Assembly (NCBI RefSeq): GCF_052162025.1
Contig: NZ_CP197401.1
Span: 2,418,001-2,482,000 of the forward strand
Source of the DNA: Methylobacter sp015476545
GTDB taxonomy: Bacteria > Pseudomonadota > Gammaproteobacteria > Methylococcales > Methylomonadaceae
DNA: 64,000 nt
Direction of reading: 5' to 3'
Position 1 is the first letter of the stretch, and each line of letters starts with the position of its first letter. Below, piece by piece: positions 8,319 to 17,180 of the stretch. The notes under the pieces were generated by a model. The model had not been told where the DNA came from and did not search any database. It saw only the letters and a program-made list of their open reading frames with translations. The translations under genes were made by a program, and so were the position numbers.

Positions 8319-9152
8319 TCAGGGATTGAGCGTATAAGTTTCACTATAGCTGTTGCCGGCCGTACAGGCATCGCGGCTGGTCGGGCTCTCGCATGAGGTA
8401 TCGGAAACCTCGGCCTTCAACACGCCGGCTTTGTCCGGAACAAAGTAAAACCTGAAATTAGGGTCGGCGCTGATTGCGATATCGGTTTTGGCGGTCAGGA
8501 TCGCCTTGTCGTTAAATGAAACGCGCACTTCCTTGACGAAATGGGATTTCTTCACGAACCGTGTAACCTGATCCATTTGCATGCCAGTAATGTTCGGATG
8601 ACTGATCAGCAGTTGAGTGAGGTTCGGCTCGCCGATTTTAACGCCTTCATCGAGCCTGAATTTCATCTTGCCCAGGCGCTGCATGGCGGCATCGAGATCG
8701 GCGCCTATCGGGGCGGAGCAGCCTCCGCTGGCTTTAACGAACTTCTTGGTCATGACCAGCTTGCCGTCATTCATTTCAGCGATAGCGCGGATATTGCTGT
8801 AAGTATTGACCCGAACCCGCATCGCCAGATCGGCCTTGCCGCTTTCCGGCGTAAATTCAAACTCGCCGACATACGGAAACGGGTTTTTATCGACCAGCAC
8901 CAGGACTTTTTTAATGTAGCTGTCTTTAGTTTGAGGTATCTTGCTGACAATCTTGATAGGCACCAGCGCCGGATCTTCTGCCCGATAAGGCGCCTCGATT
9001 TCGATGATGTCATTGGATTCCTCGATCGATTTGCCGGCAAAATACTGATTCTTTATCTTGCTGGTCCATTCGGTCTCATCGCCTTCCGCCAAAGCCAGCG
9101 CCGGCATCAGCAGCAAAGCAAGAAGCCAGGATCTTGTTTTCTGTTTTTTCAT
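8319..9152 (-). CDS. Quinoprotein dehydrogenase-associated SoxYZ-like carrier
   Basis: A 277-residue exported fusion of SoxY-like and SoxZ-like domains. After a signal peptide (MKKQKTRSWLLALLLMPALALA) residues 30-145 correspond to SoxY, ending in ASGGCSAPIG with the putative carrier Cys145 (compare the GGCGG of true SoxY). The C-terminal half (about 165-265) resembles SoxZ. In the known family this fused carrier accompanies PQQ alcohol dehydrogenases rather than thiosulfate oxidation. ATG 9152 has a GGAG site; a TTG five codons earlier is less likely. The next gene upstream on the same strand is the matching metallohydrolase, 60 bases away, consistent with one transcript. Confidence 0.86.
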   Translation of the reverse strand: MKKQKTRSWLLALLLMPALALAEGDETEWTSKIKNQYFAGKSIEESNDIIEIEAPYRAEDPALVPIKIVSKIPQTKDSYIKKVLVLVDKNPFPYVGEFEFTPESGKADLAMRVRVNTYSNIRAIAEMNDGKLVMTKKFVKASGGCSAPIGADLDAAMQRLGKMKFRLDEGVKIGEPNLTQLLISHPNITGMQMDQVTRFVKKSHFVKEVRVSFNDKAILTAKTDIAISADPNFRFYFVPDKAGVLKAEVSDTSCESPTSRDACTAGNSYSETYTLNP

Positions 9153-9212
9153 GCTATAAAACTCCAATCGCTAAATAAAACACCGGCAAGATTCTTGCCG
9201 ATATCGTAAAAA

Positions 9213-10127
9213 TCAATTTTCCCATTCCAACTCGGCAAAAGCGGTCGTGACGTTTTTGCGGTGGAATTGATCGAACAACTGCCACTGCCCTTTCGCTGAA
9301 TAGCCGACTGTTTCCACGGCCTCTTCCAGATACTTGCCCTGCTTGATCATGGCCCTGATTTCCGTCAGCAGCATTTCCAGATAGTCTTTTTCAGGCTGCA
9401 TGCTTTTCGGCCAATCCTTGACTATCGGCCCATGCCCCGGAATCACGGTCTTGTAAGGATGACTTTCCAGTATTTCAAGCTCGGCCAACCATCCTTTCAG
9501 GCTGCCGTCTATCACGGGCAAATGCTCTATAAACAGCAAATCCGATATCCATAAGGTGTCGGTCTGTTCGTCATAGACGGTCAGATCATTATCGGTATGC
9601 GCCGCAGAATGGGCTGTCAGCTTTAATGTGCGTCCGCCCAGATCGATATCCAGGTGATCTTTGACGACTATATCAGGCGGAATAATATCGTCGGCAGTCA
9701 GCTTGACATCGAGTTGGTCGGCTGCCTTATCGATATAGTAAGCGCCGCGTGTCGCCATGGCCCGGGCCAGTTTTTCATGACCTACGAACTTGACCCCGGC
9801 TTCTTTAAAGGCCTTGTTGCCATAGATATGGTCCGGGTGGACATGTGTGTTGATAACATAGCAAACCGGCTTGGAAGTCGCGTGTTTGATCGCCAGTTTC
9901 AAGGACTCGCCCTGCTGCGGATTGCCGCCCGTATCAATAACCGCTACACAGCGTTCACCGACAATAAACCCGATGTTGGCGATAGCGCCATGATTTTTAG
10001 TATCGGGCAATTCATGCACACCCCTATGCGTATAAATGCCGGGAGCAACTTCCGTTACCGACAGGACCTGTACAGCTGTTGCATAGGCACTACCTGCCGA
10101 CAGAATTAAAGCAAACAAAAATCTCAT
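9213..10127 (-). CDS. Quinoprotein relay system zinc metallohydrolase
   Basis: A 304-residue periplasmic metallo-beta-lactamase-fold protein with signal peptide MRFLFALILSAGSAYA. The zinc motif HVHPDH is at residues 95-100, and further ligands are likely in HSAAHTDNDL, the Asp of ISDLLF and PGHGP. It belongs to the SoxH-like hydrolases found next to SoxYZ-like carriers of PQQ dehydrogenase systems; the substrate is not known. Carrier and hydrolase probably act together, the hydrolase releasing or loading a group on the carrier Cys. No quinoprotein gene adjoins the pair. Confidence 0.85.
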   Translation of the reverse strand: MRFLFALILSAGSAYATAVQVLSVTEVAPGIYTHRGVHELPDTKNHGAIANIGFIVGERCVAVIDTGGNPQQGESLKLAIKHATSKPVCYVINTHVHPDHIYGNKAFKEAGVKFVGHEKLARAMATRGAYYIDKAADQLDVKLTADDIIPPDIVVKDHLDIDLGGRTLKLTAHSAAHTDNDLTVYDEQTDTLWISDLLFIEHLPVIDGSLKGWLAELEILESHPYKTVIPGHGPIVKDWPKSMQPEKDYLEMLLTEIRAMIKQGKYLEEAVETVGYSAKGQWQLFDQFHRKNVTTAFAELEWEN

Positions 10128-10157
10128 ATTATCCTCTGGTAAAAACCTGAAATTTAT

Positions 10158-11042
10158 TCATTTAAGGCATAATTCCAGAAATGCCTTAGTCACCCTGGAC
10201 TGAATGATCTGCTTGGGCGCAACAATATTCAAATGCCAGAACAGACCGTCCGGCGGATTGATGCGCCGCGCCACCAGGCCTTTCGCCTCATGGCGCAGCG
10301 CCTGCGAAGAGGCAAAACCGATGCCCAACCCAGCCCTGACCGACTCTTTGATGCCGGAAACGCCGGTCACTTCGATACTGACAGGCGCCACAATGCCGGC
10401 TGTGGCCAAAGCTCGCTCGACCACATGTCTGGCTCCCGAACCGGGTTCGCGCCAGATCACCGGATGCTGGGTAAAAACCTCCAAAGGCACGCTTTCCGGA
10501 TACTCCTGTGCTACGCTGTGATCTTCCGGCAAAACCAGCACGATTTCATCATCCTGCCACGGCACAACCTCATAGTTTCCGGGCAATTCATCCTCGTCCA
10601 CCGGCCCTTCAATAAAGCCCAGATCAAGGTCGCCCAGATTGCGGATGATTTCCGCCGTATCCCAGGTCTTCATAAATACCTGTACCCCCGGATACAGCTT
10701 CTGCAGTTGCACGACATGCTGAGGCAGATAAAAGCTGGCGATCGTAGTCGTGGAGCCCAAACGCAGAAAACCGGTATTGATCTGCTGCAAACAACGCACA
10801 TAATCAATGGCCTGATTAAAATCGGCATCCATTTTCTGGGCATATTCCAGCAAACCTTTACCGGCCGGCGTCAATTCGATCTGATGGCCTTTGCGCTCGT
10901 AAAGCGCCTCACCGACCTCGCTCTGCAGCAACTTTAGCTGTCCCGAGACGGCCGGCTGCCCCAGATGCAGATGCTGCGCGGCCAGCGTGATGCTCTTGAA
11001 ACGGGCAACGACGGCGAAAGTAAGTAAATGGTTGGGATTCAA
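10158..11042 (-). CDS. LysR-family transcriptional regulator
   Basis: A 294-residue regulator. Residues 1-60 form the winged helix-turn-helix (SITLAAQHLHLGQPAVSGQLKLLQ); the rest is the periplasmic-binding-protein-like effector domain beginning LRLGSTTTIASFYLP, with LGFIEGP and GSGARHVVE further on. It starts with TTG at 11042, preceded by AGGA at a spacing of seven; no in-frame ATG fits. The effector is unknown; the sequence resembles CbbR/CysB-like activators in general form. It lies 30 bases upstream of the metallohydrolase gene on the same strand, so it may be co-transcribed with and control the SoxYZ pair. Confidence 0.87.
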   Translation of the reverse strand: MNPNHLLTFAVVARFKSITLAAQHLHLGQPAVSGQLKLLQSEVGEALYERKGHQIELTPAGKGLLEYAQKMDADFNQAIDYVRCLQQINTGFLRLGSTTTIASFYLPQHVVQLQKLYPGVQVFMKTWDTAEIIRNLGDLDLGFIEGPVDEDELPGNYEVVPWQDDEIVLVLPEDHSVAQEYPESVPLEVFTQHPVIWREPGSGARHVVERALATAGIVAPVSIEVTGVSGIKESVRAGLGIGFASSQALRHEAKGLVARRINPPDGLFWHLNIVAPKQIIQSRVTKAFLELCLK

Positions 11043-11285
11043 TGCAATTTCCTGAAATTTTATCCAAGTATTTTATAGTTTTTATTGAGCTGTAGCTTTA
11101 ATAAGAGCTTCAAATATTAGCTCTTTATAATATCATCATTTTTGATGTTTATTTTAAAAAAAGATGATTTGATATAGATATTACATCTGCAATTCAAGTT
11201 CTGCTCCGCTAAAGTCTAGCCAGGCGGCACCATCGAAACGCAGAAGAAGGAAAAGGAGAAAACGTGGTTAATAATTGCGCCAATA

Positions 11286-11543
11286 TTAATGTCCATTACG
11301 AAAAATGGACCCGTTCTTGATGCAGTCTAGAGCATCATCAAGACTCTCGAAAACGCCCCAACACATGAACTGCTCACCAGCGCCGGTATTTAAGTAATGA
11401 ACCGAAAATCCATGTTCAGTGCGAATGATGAAAGGTGATTTGGGAGTCAATACATTGGGTAAAAAGAGTGGATTAATCAAATATCCATCAACAAAATCTT
11501 CAGCCCAATACTCAGTATCATCGTCAAGTTTAAACTTAGTCAT
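11286..11543 (-). CDS. Small protein of unknown function, tandem paralogue A
   Basis: An 85-residue protein beginning MTKFKLDDDTEYWAEDFVDGY, then PKSPFIIRTEHGFSVHYLNTG and a C-terminal GVFESLDDALDCI. I know no family for it. It is clearly homologous to the next gene upstream (11700-12005), and the DNA before the two starts is also similar, so the pair came from a tandem duplication. No signal peptide or membrane segment is seen. The repeated DDALDCI/EDALGYA tail suggests a compact alpha/beta fold. Confidence 0.65.
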   Translation of the reverse strand: MTKFKLDDDTEYWAEDFVDGYLINPLFLPNVLTPKSPFIIRTEHGFSVHYLNTGAGEQFMCWGVFESLDDALDCIKNGSIFRNGH

Positions 11544-11699
11544 GATTACCCCCAGGCCTTAACCTTAGTCATAATCATGATGACCATTTAGTCCCAGAAT
11601 TGTTAATCTGTAGCTGACTGACTTAAGTTTTTATTTTCCCGCACCGTCCCGGAAGTTACCGTTGGGTAAAGCAGTTTAAAACCGTGCTAAGCCTTGGGC

Positions 11700-12005
11700 C
11701 TAATTGTGCTTGAAAGGCATATTTTTAGCGTAGCCCAGGGCATCTTCAAAATTATCAAATATACCCAAACAGATGATGCATCCCCTAATTAAATAATGCA
11801 CTGAAAATTTATGACTGATATGACGCATGATGAAAGGCGATTTTGGTATCGGTCTTTCCTCCAACAAGAGCGGATCAATTAGATACCCATCGATAAAATC
11901 TTCTGCCAAATACTCAGTACCGTCATCAAGCGTAAATTTAGAATAGCCATCGACAAAATCCTTCGTCAAACACTCAGTACCATCGTCAAGTTTAAATGTC
12001 CTCAT
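11700..12005 (-). CDS. Small protein of unknown function, tandem paralogue B with internal repeat
   Basis: A 101-residue paralogue of the 85-residue neighbour. The N-terminal unit occurs twice in tandem, about 19 codons each: TFKLDDGTECLTKDFVDGY (residues 3-21) then KFTLDDGTEYLAEDFIDGY (23-41). The rest matches the neighbour (PKSPFIMRHISHKFSVHYL, GIFDNFEDALGYA). The duplicated unit is also evident in the DNA at about 11890-12003. Function unknown. Confidence 0.65.
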   Translation of the reverse strand: MRTFKLDDGTECLTKDFVDGYSKFTLDDGTEYLAEDFIDGYLIDPLLLEERPIPKSPFIMRHISHKFSVHYLIRGCIICLGIFDNFEDALGYAKNMPFKHN

Positions 12006-12171
12006 GATGTTCTCCCAGTGTTAATACTTAGGTCTTAATACTTAGGCATCATAGACTACTTAATGTTTCGATTGTTAATCTGAAACTGGCAAAAAATTTT
12101 CTGACTTAAGTTTTGGCATTAATACTTGAGTGGATAGCCAGCCAATACTGGCAAAGGGATACGTTTTTTAC

Positions 12172-12693
12172 TTAACGGCCCTCCATCAGTTTGAAATATT
12201 CTTTCTCGGAAAAAATATCCCGATTATTCTCAACGCTATCCAGATACACCCTGCCCTCCAGATGATCATACTCATGCTGAAAAATCCGGGCAACAAAGCC
12301 ATCCAGCTTTAATTCCACGAAATTTCCCTGCTGATCAGTGTAACGGATCAGGATCTCCCGATACCTCGGCACCAAGGCGCGGATGCCCGGAATGCTTAAA
12401 CAGCCTTCCCAGTCCTTTTCTTTATGATCCGACAAGGGTTCAAATGCCGGATTGATCATGACTGTTGGCTCCATCTGCGGCGCATGGGGATAGCGAGGCG
12501 TAGGCCGCGATGCCACGATGATGATCCGTCTTGACTCGCCGATCTGGGGCGCGGCAATGCCGACGCCCTGCGTACCCGCCAGCGTGCTCTGCATATCGGC
12601 GATTATCCGCCGGATATCATCGTCATGCACATCACCAACCGCTTCCGCCTTTTTTCTTAGTACCTCGGCACCCAATTGGACAATCTCGCGCAT
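12172..12693 (-). CDS. def: Peptide deformylase
   Basis: A 173-residue metalloenzyme that removes the formyl group from nascent proteins. All three motifs are present: GVGIAAPQIG, EGCLSIPG (metal-binding Cys) and QHEYDHLEG (two His and the catalytic Glu). The gene is ten bases downstream of ppk1 on the same strand, so probably on its transcript. It is not next to fmt here, so it may be a second deformylase; the usual def-fmt pair could lie elsewhere. Confidence 0.94.
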   Translation of the reverse strand: MREIVQLGAEVLRKKAEAVGDVHDDDIRRIIADMQSTLAGTQGVGIAAPQIGESRRIIIVASRPTPRYPHAPQMEPTVMINPAFEPLSDHKEKDWEGCLSIPGIRALVPRYREILIRYTDQQGNFVELKLDGFVARIFQHEYDHLEGRVYLDSVENNRDIFSEKEYFKLMEGR

Positions 12694-12703
12694 GGTGAAC
12701 CTC

Positions 12704-14794
12704 TTAAGACAGCAGTTCGTTCAGGAGCATGGTCTGAGCCTGTATTGGCTCCTCATCAGCCGTTTGCGTAAGCCGCTGATAGCTGCCGTCGGGCTGTAGT
12801 ATCCATGCCTGCGTGTTATCCTGCAGATACAGATCCAGATCATGCAAAATCCGGTCATGTAGTTTTTTGTTTTCGATGGGAAAACAGATCTCGACGCGCC
12901 GGAACATGTTGCGATTCATTAAATCGGCGCTGGAGGTATAAATTTCCCGGCTGCCGTCATTCTCAAACGCGTACACACGGCCATGCTCCAAAAAGCGTCC
13001 GATAATGGATCGAACTTCTATGTTTTCAGAAACTCCGGAAATTCCGGGTGTCAAACAGCAGACGCCCCGAACGATCAGCTTAACGACAACTCCGGCCTGC
13101 GAAGCCCGATAAAGGGCCTGAATACTTTGCTCTTCAACGATGGCGTTGACTTTGATGATGATTTTTGCCGGCTTGCCGTTTTTGGCGTGGCGTATTTCGC
13201 GTTCGATTTTGTCGATCAGCCCGCTATGCAAGGTGAACGGCGACTGCAACAATTTATTCAGCTTGGTCACTTTGCCTAAGCTGGTCAGTTGGGCAAACAC
13301 GCGCCGGACATCTTCGCCTAATTCCTTATCGCAGGAAAACAGGCCATAATCGGTATAAAGCTGCGCCGTCTTGGGATGATAGTTGCCGGTGCCCAGATGG
13401 ACATAATTGCACAATTGACTGCCTTCCCTTCTCAGCACCAGGCACATCTTGGCATGAGTTTTATAGCCAACCACGCCGTACACCACATGCACGGCCGCTT
13501 CCTGCAGCTTGGATGCCAGATTGATGTTGGCTTTTTCGTCGAAGCGCGCCCTCAATTCGATGACGACAGTCACTTCCTTGCCGGCTCTGGCCGCTTTGAC
13601 CAAAGCGCTGACGATGGGCGAGTCGGCGCCGGTGCGATACAGCGTCTGCTTGATCGCCAATACGTCCGGGTCGGCGGCCGCCTGGCGAAGAAACTCGACA
13701 ACCGGCGAGAACGATTCGAACGGATGATGCAGCAGGATGTCATTGCGCTTGATCTCCGCAAAAATGTCCTTGTTGCGCGCCAGTTGCGGCGGCACGCTGG
13801 GCTTGAACGGCACGAACTTGAGATCGGGCCTCTCCACCAAGTCAATAATCTCCTGCACCCTGTTCAGATTGACTGGGCCGTGCACCAGATACAGGCGGTC
13901 GCGCGTCAAGCCGAAGCGGCCGAGTAAGAAATTCACGGTTTCTTCCGGGCAATTGGCATCGATTTCCAGACGCACCTCGTCGCCATAGTTACGCATGGCC
14001 AGCTCGCCTTCAACAGCCAGCAATAAATCGTCTATCGCATCGTCATCAACAAAGAAATCGCTGTTGCGCGTCACGCGGAACTGATAACAGCCCTTGACCG
14101 TCATGCCATTGAACAAATCGCCCACGAAGGCATGAATAATCGATGACAAAAACACGAAATCAGCAGGCCCGCTGCCGGTCTCCTCGGCAGGCAATTGCAC
14201 CAGGCGCGACAATGCGCGGGGCGCCTGTAAAATCGCCCTGCCGCTATTGCGGCCGAACGCATCCTTGCCGGTCAGAGAGATAATGAAATTTAAGCTCTTG
14301 TTGAGTATGCGCGGGAAAGGATGCGCCGAATCGAGGCCGACAGGCGTCAGAATCGGCAGCAGTTCATCATTGAAATAGTTTTCCAGCCATTTACGCTGCG
14401 CTTCAGTCCATTTGCTGCGGCGGATGAAATGGATATTCTGCTCGCTGAGCAGCGGGATAAGCATATCATTCAGGACTTCATATTGCTCGTCAACCAGCTG
14501 ATGGGCATTGACCGAAATCTGCTCCAATTGTTCATGCGGGGTCAAGCCGTCCGGCCCTATCGCCTTGGGGTCCATAGTCGCCATCTGCAACACGCTGGCT
14601 ACCCTGACCTCAAAAAACTCATCCAGGTTGGAACTGGAGATGCATAGATAATTGAGCCGCTCCAGCAGCGGCACCTTTTCATCCTTTGCCTGCGCCAGGA
14701 CCCGTTTGTTAAACTCCAGCAAACTTAATTCACGATTGATATACAGCTCAGGTTTTTGAAGATCTATTATTTCGTCTGTTTCAGTTATGTCCAT
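12704..14794 (-). CDS. ppk1: Polyphosphate kinase 1
   Basis: A 696-residue enzyme that builds polyphosphate from ATP. The PPK1 layout is complete: N-terminal ELYINRELSLLEFNKRVLAQA, middle domain, RFDEKANINLASKLQEAAVHVVYGVVGYKTHAKMCLV-type segment carrying the autophosphorylated His, and the second PLD-like domain with ADLMNRNMFRRVE. Length matches the family. It is followed closely by def. No ppx gene is adjacent. Confidence 0.95.
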   Translation of the reverse strand: MDITETDEIIDLQKPELYINRELSLLEFNKRVLAQAKDEKVPLLERLNYLCISSSNLDEFFEVRVASVLQMATMDPKAIGPDGLTPHEQLEQISVNAHQLVDEQYEVLNDMLIPLLSEQNIHFIRRSKWTEAQRKWLENYFNDELLPILTPVGLDSAHPFPRILNKSLNFIISLTGKDAFGRNSGRAILQAPRALSRLVQLPAEETGSGPADFVFLSSIIHAFVGDLFNGMTVKGCYQFRVTRNSDFFVDDDAIDDLLLAVEGELAMRNYGDEVRLEIDANCPEETVNFLLGRFGLTRDRLYLVHGPVNLNRVQEIIDLVERPDLKFVPFKPSVPPQLARNKDIFAEIKRNDILLHHPFESFSPVVEFLRQAAADPDVLAIKQTLYRTGADSPIVSALVKAARAGKEVTVVIELRARFDEKANINLASKLQEAAVHVVYGVVGYKTHAKMCLVLRREGSQLCNYVHLGTGNYHPKTAQLYTDYGLFSCDKELGEDVRRVFAQLTSLGKVTKLNKLLQSPFTLHSGLIDKIEREIRHAKNGKPAKIIIKVNAIVEEQSIQALYRASQAGVVVKLIVRGVCCLTPGISGVSENIEVRSIIGRFLEHGRVYAFENDGSREIYTSSADLMNRNMFRRVEICFPIENKKLHDRILHDLDLYLQDNTQAWILQPDGSYQRLTQTADEEPIQAQTMLLNELLS

Positions 14795-14815
14795 TTTTTA
14801 CTACACCTTAAGCTG

Positions 14816-15475
14816 TCAGGTTGCAATACCTGTGATAAAAACATGTCGATCGCTGATTTGTTCAATGTTTAGATCCAAACCAGCCTGTGCTATTTGCTCG
14901 GCGATTTCTTCCATGCGAAACGCCGCCAGCAACGATTGATAAAAATCCCGTTTGAGAATGTCCGGCTCATCAGCTGCATAGGCCTGAACCATCGCTAATG
15001 CCTCGTCAATGCTGTCCGGGCGCAATAAATCCATGACCACTATCCGCGTTCCCGGCGCGGCATATTTTTTAATGACATCCCAGAGCACCATAGGGTCCGG
15101 CAAGTGATGCAGCAGGCTATTGCTGAAGATAATGCCATAGCTGGCTTGCGGCAAGCTTACATAAGGCAATAAACCATGAATAAACTTGATGCGCGATTTC
15201 AGTTCATCAGTTATCGATAACTTACCATAATTTATCATCGCCGCCGAACCATCGACAGCATATACTTCGGACAATGGATAGGCTTGGACAAAACGGCGGC
15301 TAATATCGCCGGGGCCGCAGCCTAAATCCAAAGCCGTGCCGCTGAAGTCGGGTTCGTTAACGAAAACCTGCAGGCGCTCAATGAACTGGCTGTGCGGTAT
15401 TTCAAAGTCGGCTTCGGCATAGGCCCTGACCTGCGCTTCATCTTCCATCAATTCCGGTTCCAACACTCTTTTCAT
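14816..15475 (-). CDS. Class I SAM-dependent methyltransferase
   Basis: A 219-residue methyltransferase with the SAM-binding motif ALDLGCGPGDISRRF, the acidic strand VYAVDGSAAM and IIFSNSLLHHLPDP (motif for the substrate side). The substrate cannot be told from sequence. ATG 15475 has AGAGGA eight bases upstream and overlaps the stop of the PLP-enzyme gene by ATGA, so the two are translationally coupled; a TTG two codons earlier is less likely. The coupling suggests a shared pathway with the PLP enzyme. Confidence 0.8.
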   Translation of the reverse strand: MKRVLEPELMEDEAQVRAYAEADFEIPHSQFIERLQVFVNEPDFSGTALDLGCGPGDISRRFVQAYPLSEVYAVDGSAAMINYGKLSITDELKSRIKFIHGLLPYVSLPQASYGIIFSNSLLHHLPDPMVLWDVIKKYAAPGTRIVVMDLLRPDSIDEALAMVQAYAADEPDILKRDFYQSLLAAFRMEEIAEQIAQAGLDLNIEQISDRHVFITGIAT

Positions 15476-16377
15476 TGGCAAAATCCTCTTTTTCCCTGCA
15501 AACCGCCGGTATGGACAGCAATAATTCGCTGGCCGGGCTTGAAATAGCCTTTGGCAATCAAATTGTAAAGCCCGTAAAGCATTTTGCCGCTATAGACCGG
15601 CTCCAGCGAAATAGGTGCCTTAAGCTCGAAAGCGGCGATAAAGTTCATCAATTCGGCATCGACTTGCGCGAAACCGCCAAAATGGTAATCCAGATTGATT
15701 TGCCAATTAGTATAGGGCCGACTCAGCAGCGATTCGACATCTCCCGTTAAAAAATTCGCGTTCTTCAATGCCGCAAAACCGATAACCGCTACATTCTCCG
15801 GGACGGCTTCAACAATGCCGGCCAGCGTCGTGCCGGTGCCGCAAGGCACGCAGAGCACGTCATAAGGTATGTCGATTTCCTGAACCAGTTCCGCCACGCC
15901 TTTCAACGCCAAGGCCTGAGCGCCCCCTTCCGGCAGCCAGTATTGCTGCGGCTCGATGCCTGGCAGATCCTGCCAGCCTTTATGGTGGCGAAGCGCTCTG
16001 TAATCGGAACGAGACACGAATTTCAGCTCCATGCCCCAATTCTGCACGTCGGCCAGCGTCGGGTTTAATGCATCCGGCTGTTCGCCACGGACAAGCCCTG
16101 TCGTTTTCAATCCCAATTCACGCCCTGCATAAGCCAGTGCATGCAAATGGTTGGAATAAGCGCCGCCCATGCTGATGATCGTATGCACGCCTGACGACAA
16201 AGCCTGATCCAGAATATATTTGAGCTTTCGCCATTTATTGCCGGAGATGATCGGATGCAGTAAATCGTCGCGTTTGATCCACAACTCGATTTCATGGCGT
16301 TCAAGCAATGGATCATGAATTCTTGATAGAATGGACTTGTCGAAGGTTTGTTCCAGTTGAATCAGTTGCGGGTGCAT
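15472..16377 (-). CDS. ACC deaminase / D-cysteine desulfhydrase family PLP enzyme
   Basis: A 301-residue fold-type II PLP enzyme. The PLP lysine lies in SGNKWRKLKY, followed by SMGGAYSNHLHALAY and the glycine-rich VPCGTGTTLAG phosphate loop; HTGGLQG near the end is typical. Family members act on D-cysteine, 1-aminocyclopropane-1-carboxylate or related amino acids, and sequence alone does not separate them. A longer frame begins at 16452 but would run into the divergent SRAP gene; MHPQL at 16377 fits homologues. The two divergent start codons are separated by one base. Confidence 0.83.
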   Translation of the reverse strand: MHPQLIQLEQTFDKSILSRIHDPLLERHEIELWIKRDDLLHPIISGNKWRKLKYILDQALSSGVHTIISMGGAYSNHLHALAYAGRELGLKTTGLVRGEQPDALNPTLADVQNWGMELKFVSRSDYRALRHHKGWQDLPGIEPQQYWLPEGGAQALALKGVAELVQEIDIPYDVLCVPCGTGTTLAGIVEAVPENVAVIGFAALKNANFLTGDVESLLSRPYTNWQINLDYHFGGFAQVDAELMNFIAAFELKAPISLEPVYSGKMLYGLYNLIAKGYFKPGQRIIAVHTGGLQGKRGFCQ

Positions 16378-16378
16378 T

Positions 16379-17032
16379 ATGTGTGGACGTTTTGTATTGA
16401 TAGCCTCAGAGCAGCAGATTATTGAGCATTTCAGCCTGCGGCGTCTGGCCAATTATCAGCCTGACTATAATATTCCCCCAAGACAAAAAATTCTCAATAT
16501 TGTTCAATTGGAAGACGGCAGCAACAAGGCCGCCTATCTGCATTGGGGATTGATTCCCTCTTGGGCCAAAGACCGCAGCATCGGCAATCGAATGATCAAT
16601 GCACGGGCAGAAACATTGGCCGAAAAGCCAGCGTTCAGATCGGCTTACAGGAAACGCCGCTGCTTGATTCCAGCGACCGGTTTTTATGAATGGCAGCGTA
16701 CCGAATCAGGCAAGAGGCCTTACCACATCCATTATCCGGATAATCGCTTGTTCGCTTTTGCAGGCATCTGGGAACATTGGGAAAATGAATCGGAAACGAT
16801 CTATTCCTGCGCAATCATCACCACTGGCGCCGGCACAAAAATCGCATCAATCCACGACCGCATGCCCGTCATCGTCAGGACCGAACACTATGCTGACTGG
16901 CTGGATAAAAAAACCGAAGCGGTCGATGTTTTGTCTTTTGATCAGTCAGAGGCTTATCGCGACATGCTGCTGACGCCGGTCAGCAATCGGGTGAACAACC
17001 CCGTGCATAATGATGCGGATTGTTTGTCTTGA
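16379..17032 (+). CDS. SRAP (SOS-response-associated peptidase / HMCES-YedK) abasic-site protein
   Basis: A 217-residue SRAP protein that forms a covalent thiazolidine link with abasic sites in single-stranded DNA. The catalytic Cys follows the initiator (MCGRFVL), which fixes the start. Other hallmarks are NARAETLAEKPAFR (Asn), CLIPATGFYEWQ (Glu) and HDRMPVIV (His). Length matches YedK. The start lies one base from the divergent PLP-enzyme start, so its promoter must sit inside that gene. Confidence 0.93.
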   Translation: MCGRFVLIASEQQIIEHFSLRRLANYQPDYNIPPRQKILNIVQLEDGSNKAAYLHWGLIPSWAKDRSIGNRMINARAETLAEKPAFRSAYRKRRCLIPATGFYEWQRTESGKRPYHIHYPDNRLFAFAGIWEHWENESETIYSCAIITTGAGTKIASIHDRMPVIVRTEHYADWLDKKTEAVDVLSFDQSEAYRDMLLTPVSNRVNNPVHNDADCLS

Positions 17033-17059
17033 AGGAATTGTTCGGGGGAAATGTTTGCC

Positions 17060-17083
17060 GTTTGGAAGGTTGACCTTCCAAAC
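17060..17083. terminator. Perfect hairpin between SRAP gene and tRNA
   Basis: Stem GTTTGGAAGG / CCTTCCAAAC with a TTGA loop. It lies between the SRAP stop and the 3' end of the convergent tRNA gene. There is no immediate T-run on either strand, so termination is plausible but not certain. Confidence 0.45.
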
Positions 17084-17104
17084 GATAAGAAACCTTTTTA
17101 AGTC

Positions 17105-17180
17105 TGGTGGGTGCTGAGGGGTTCGAACCCCCGACCCTCGCCTTGTAAGGGCGATGCTCTCCCAGCTGAGCTAAGCACCC
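17105..17180 (-). tRNA. tRNA-Val (anticodon TAC)
   Basis: 76 bases including an encoded CCA. Seven-base acceptor stem GGGTGCT / AGCACCC, D arm GCTC...GAGC, anticodon arm TCGCC-CTTACAA-GGCGA with TAC, and T arm closing on TTCGAAC. U34 of this tRNA is a usual target of the cmo5U pathway, whose last enzyme CmoM is encoded at 22277-23038. Confidence 0.96.

Noticed and set aside
12704..14794. Many long plus-strand frames opposite ppk1
   Set aside because: They are antisense shadows of a gene with complete PPK1 motifs.
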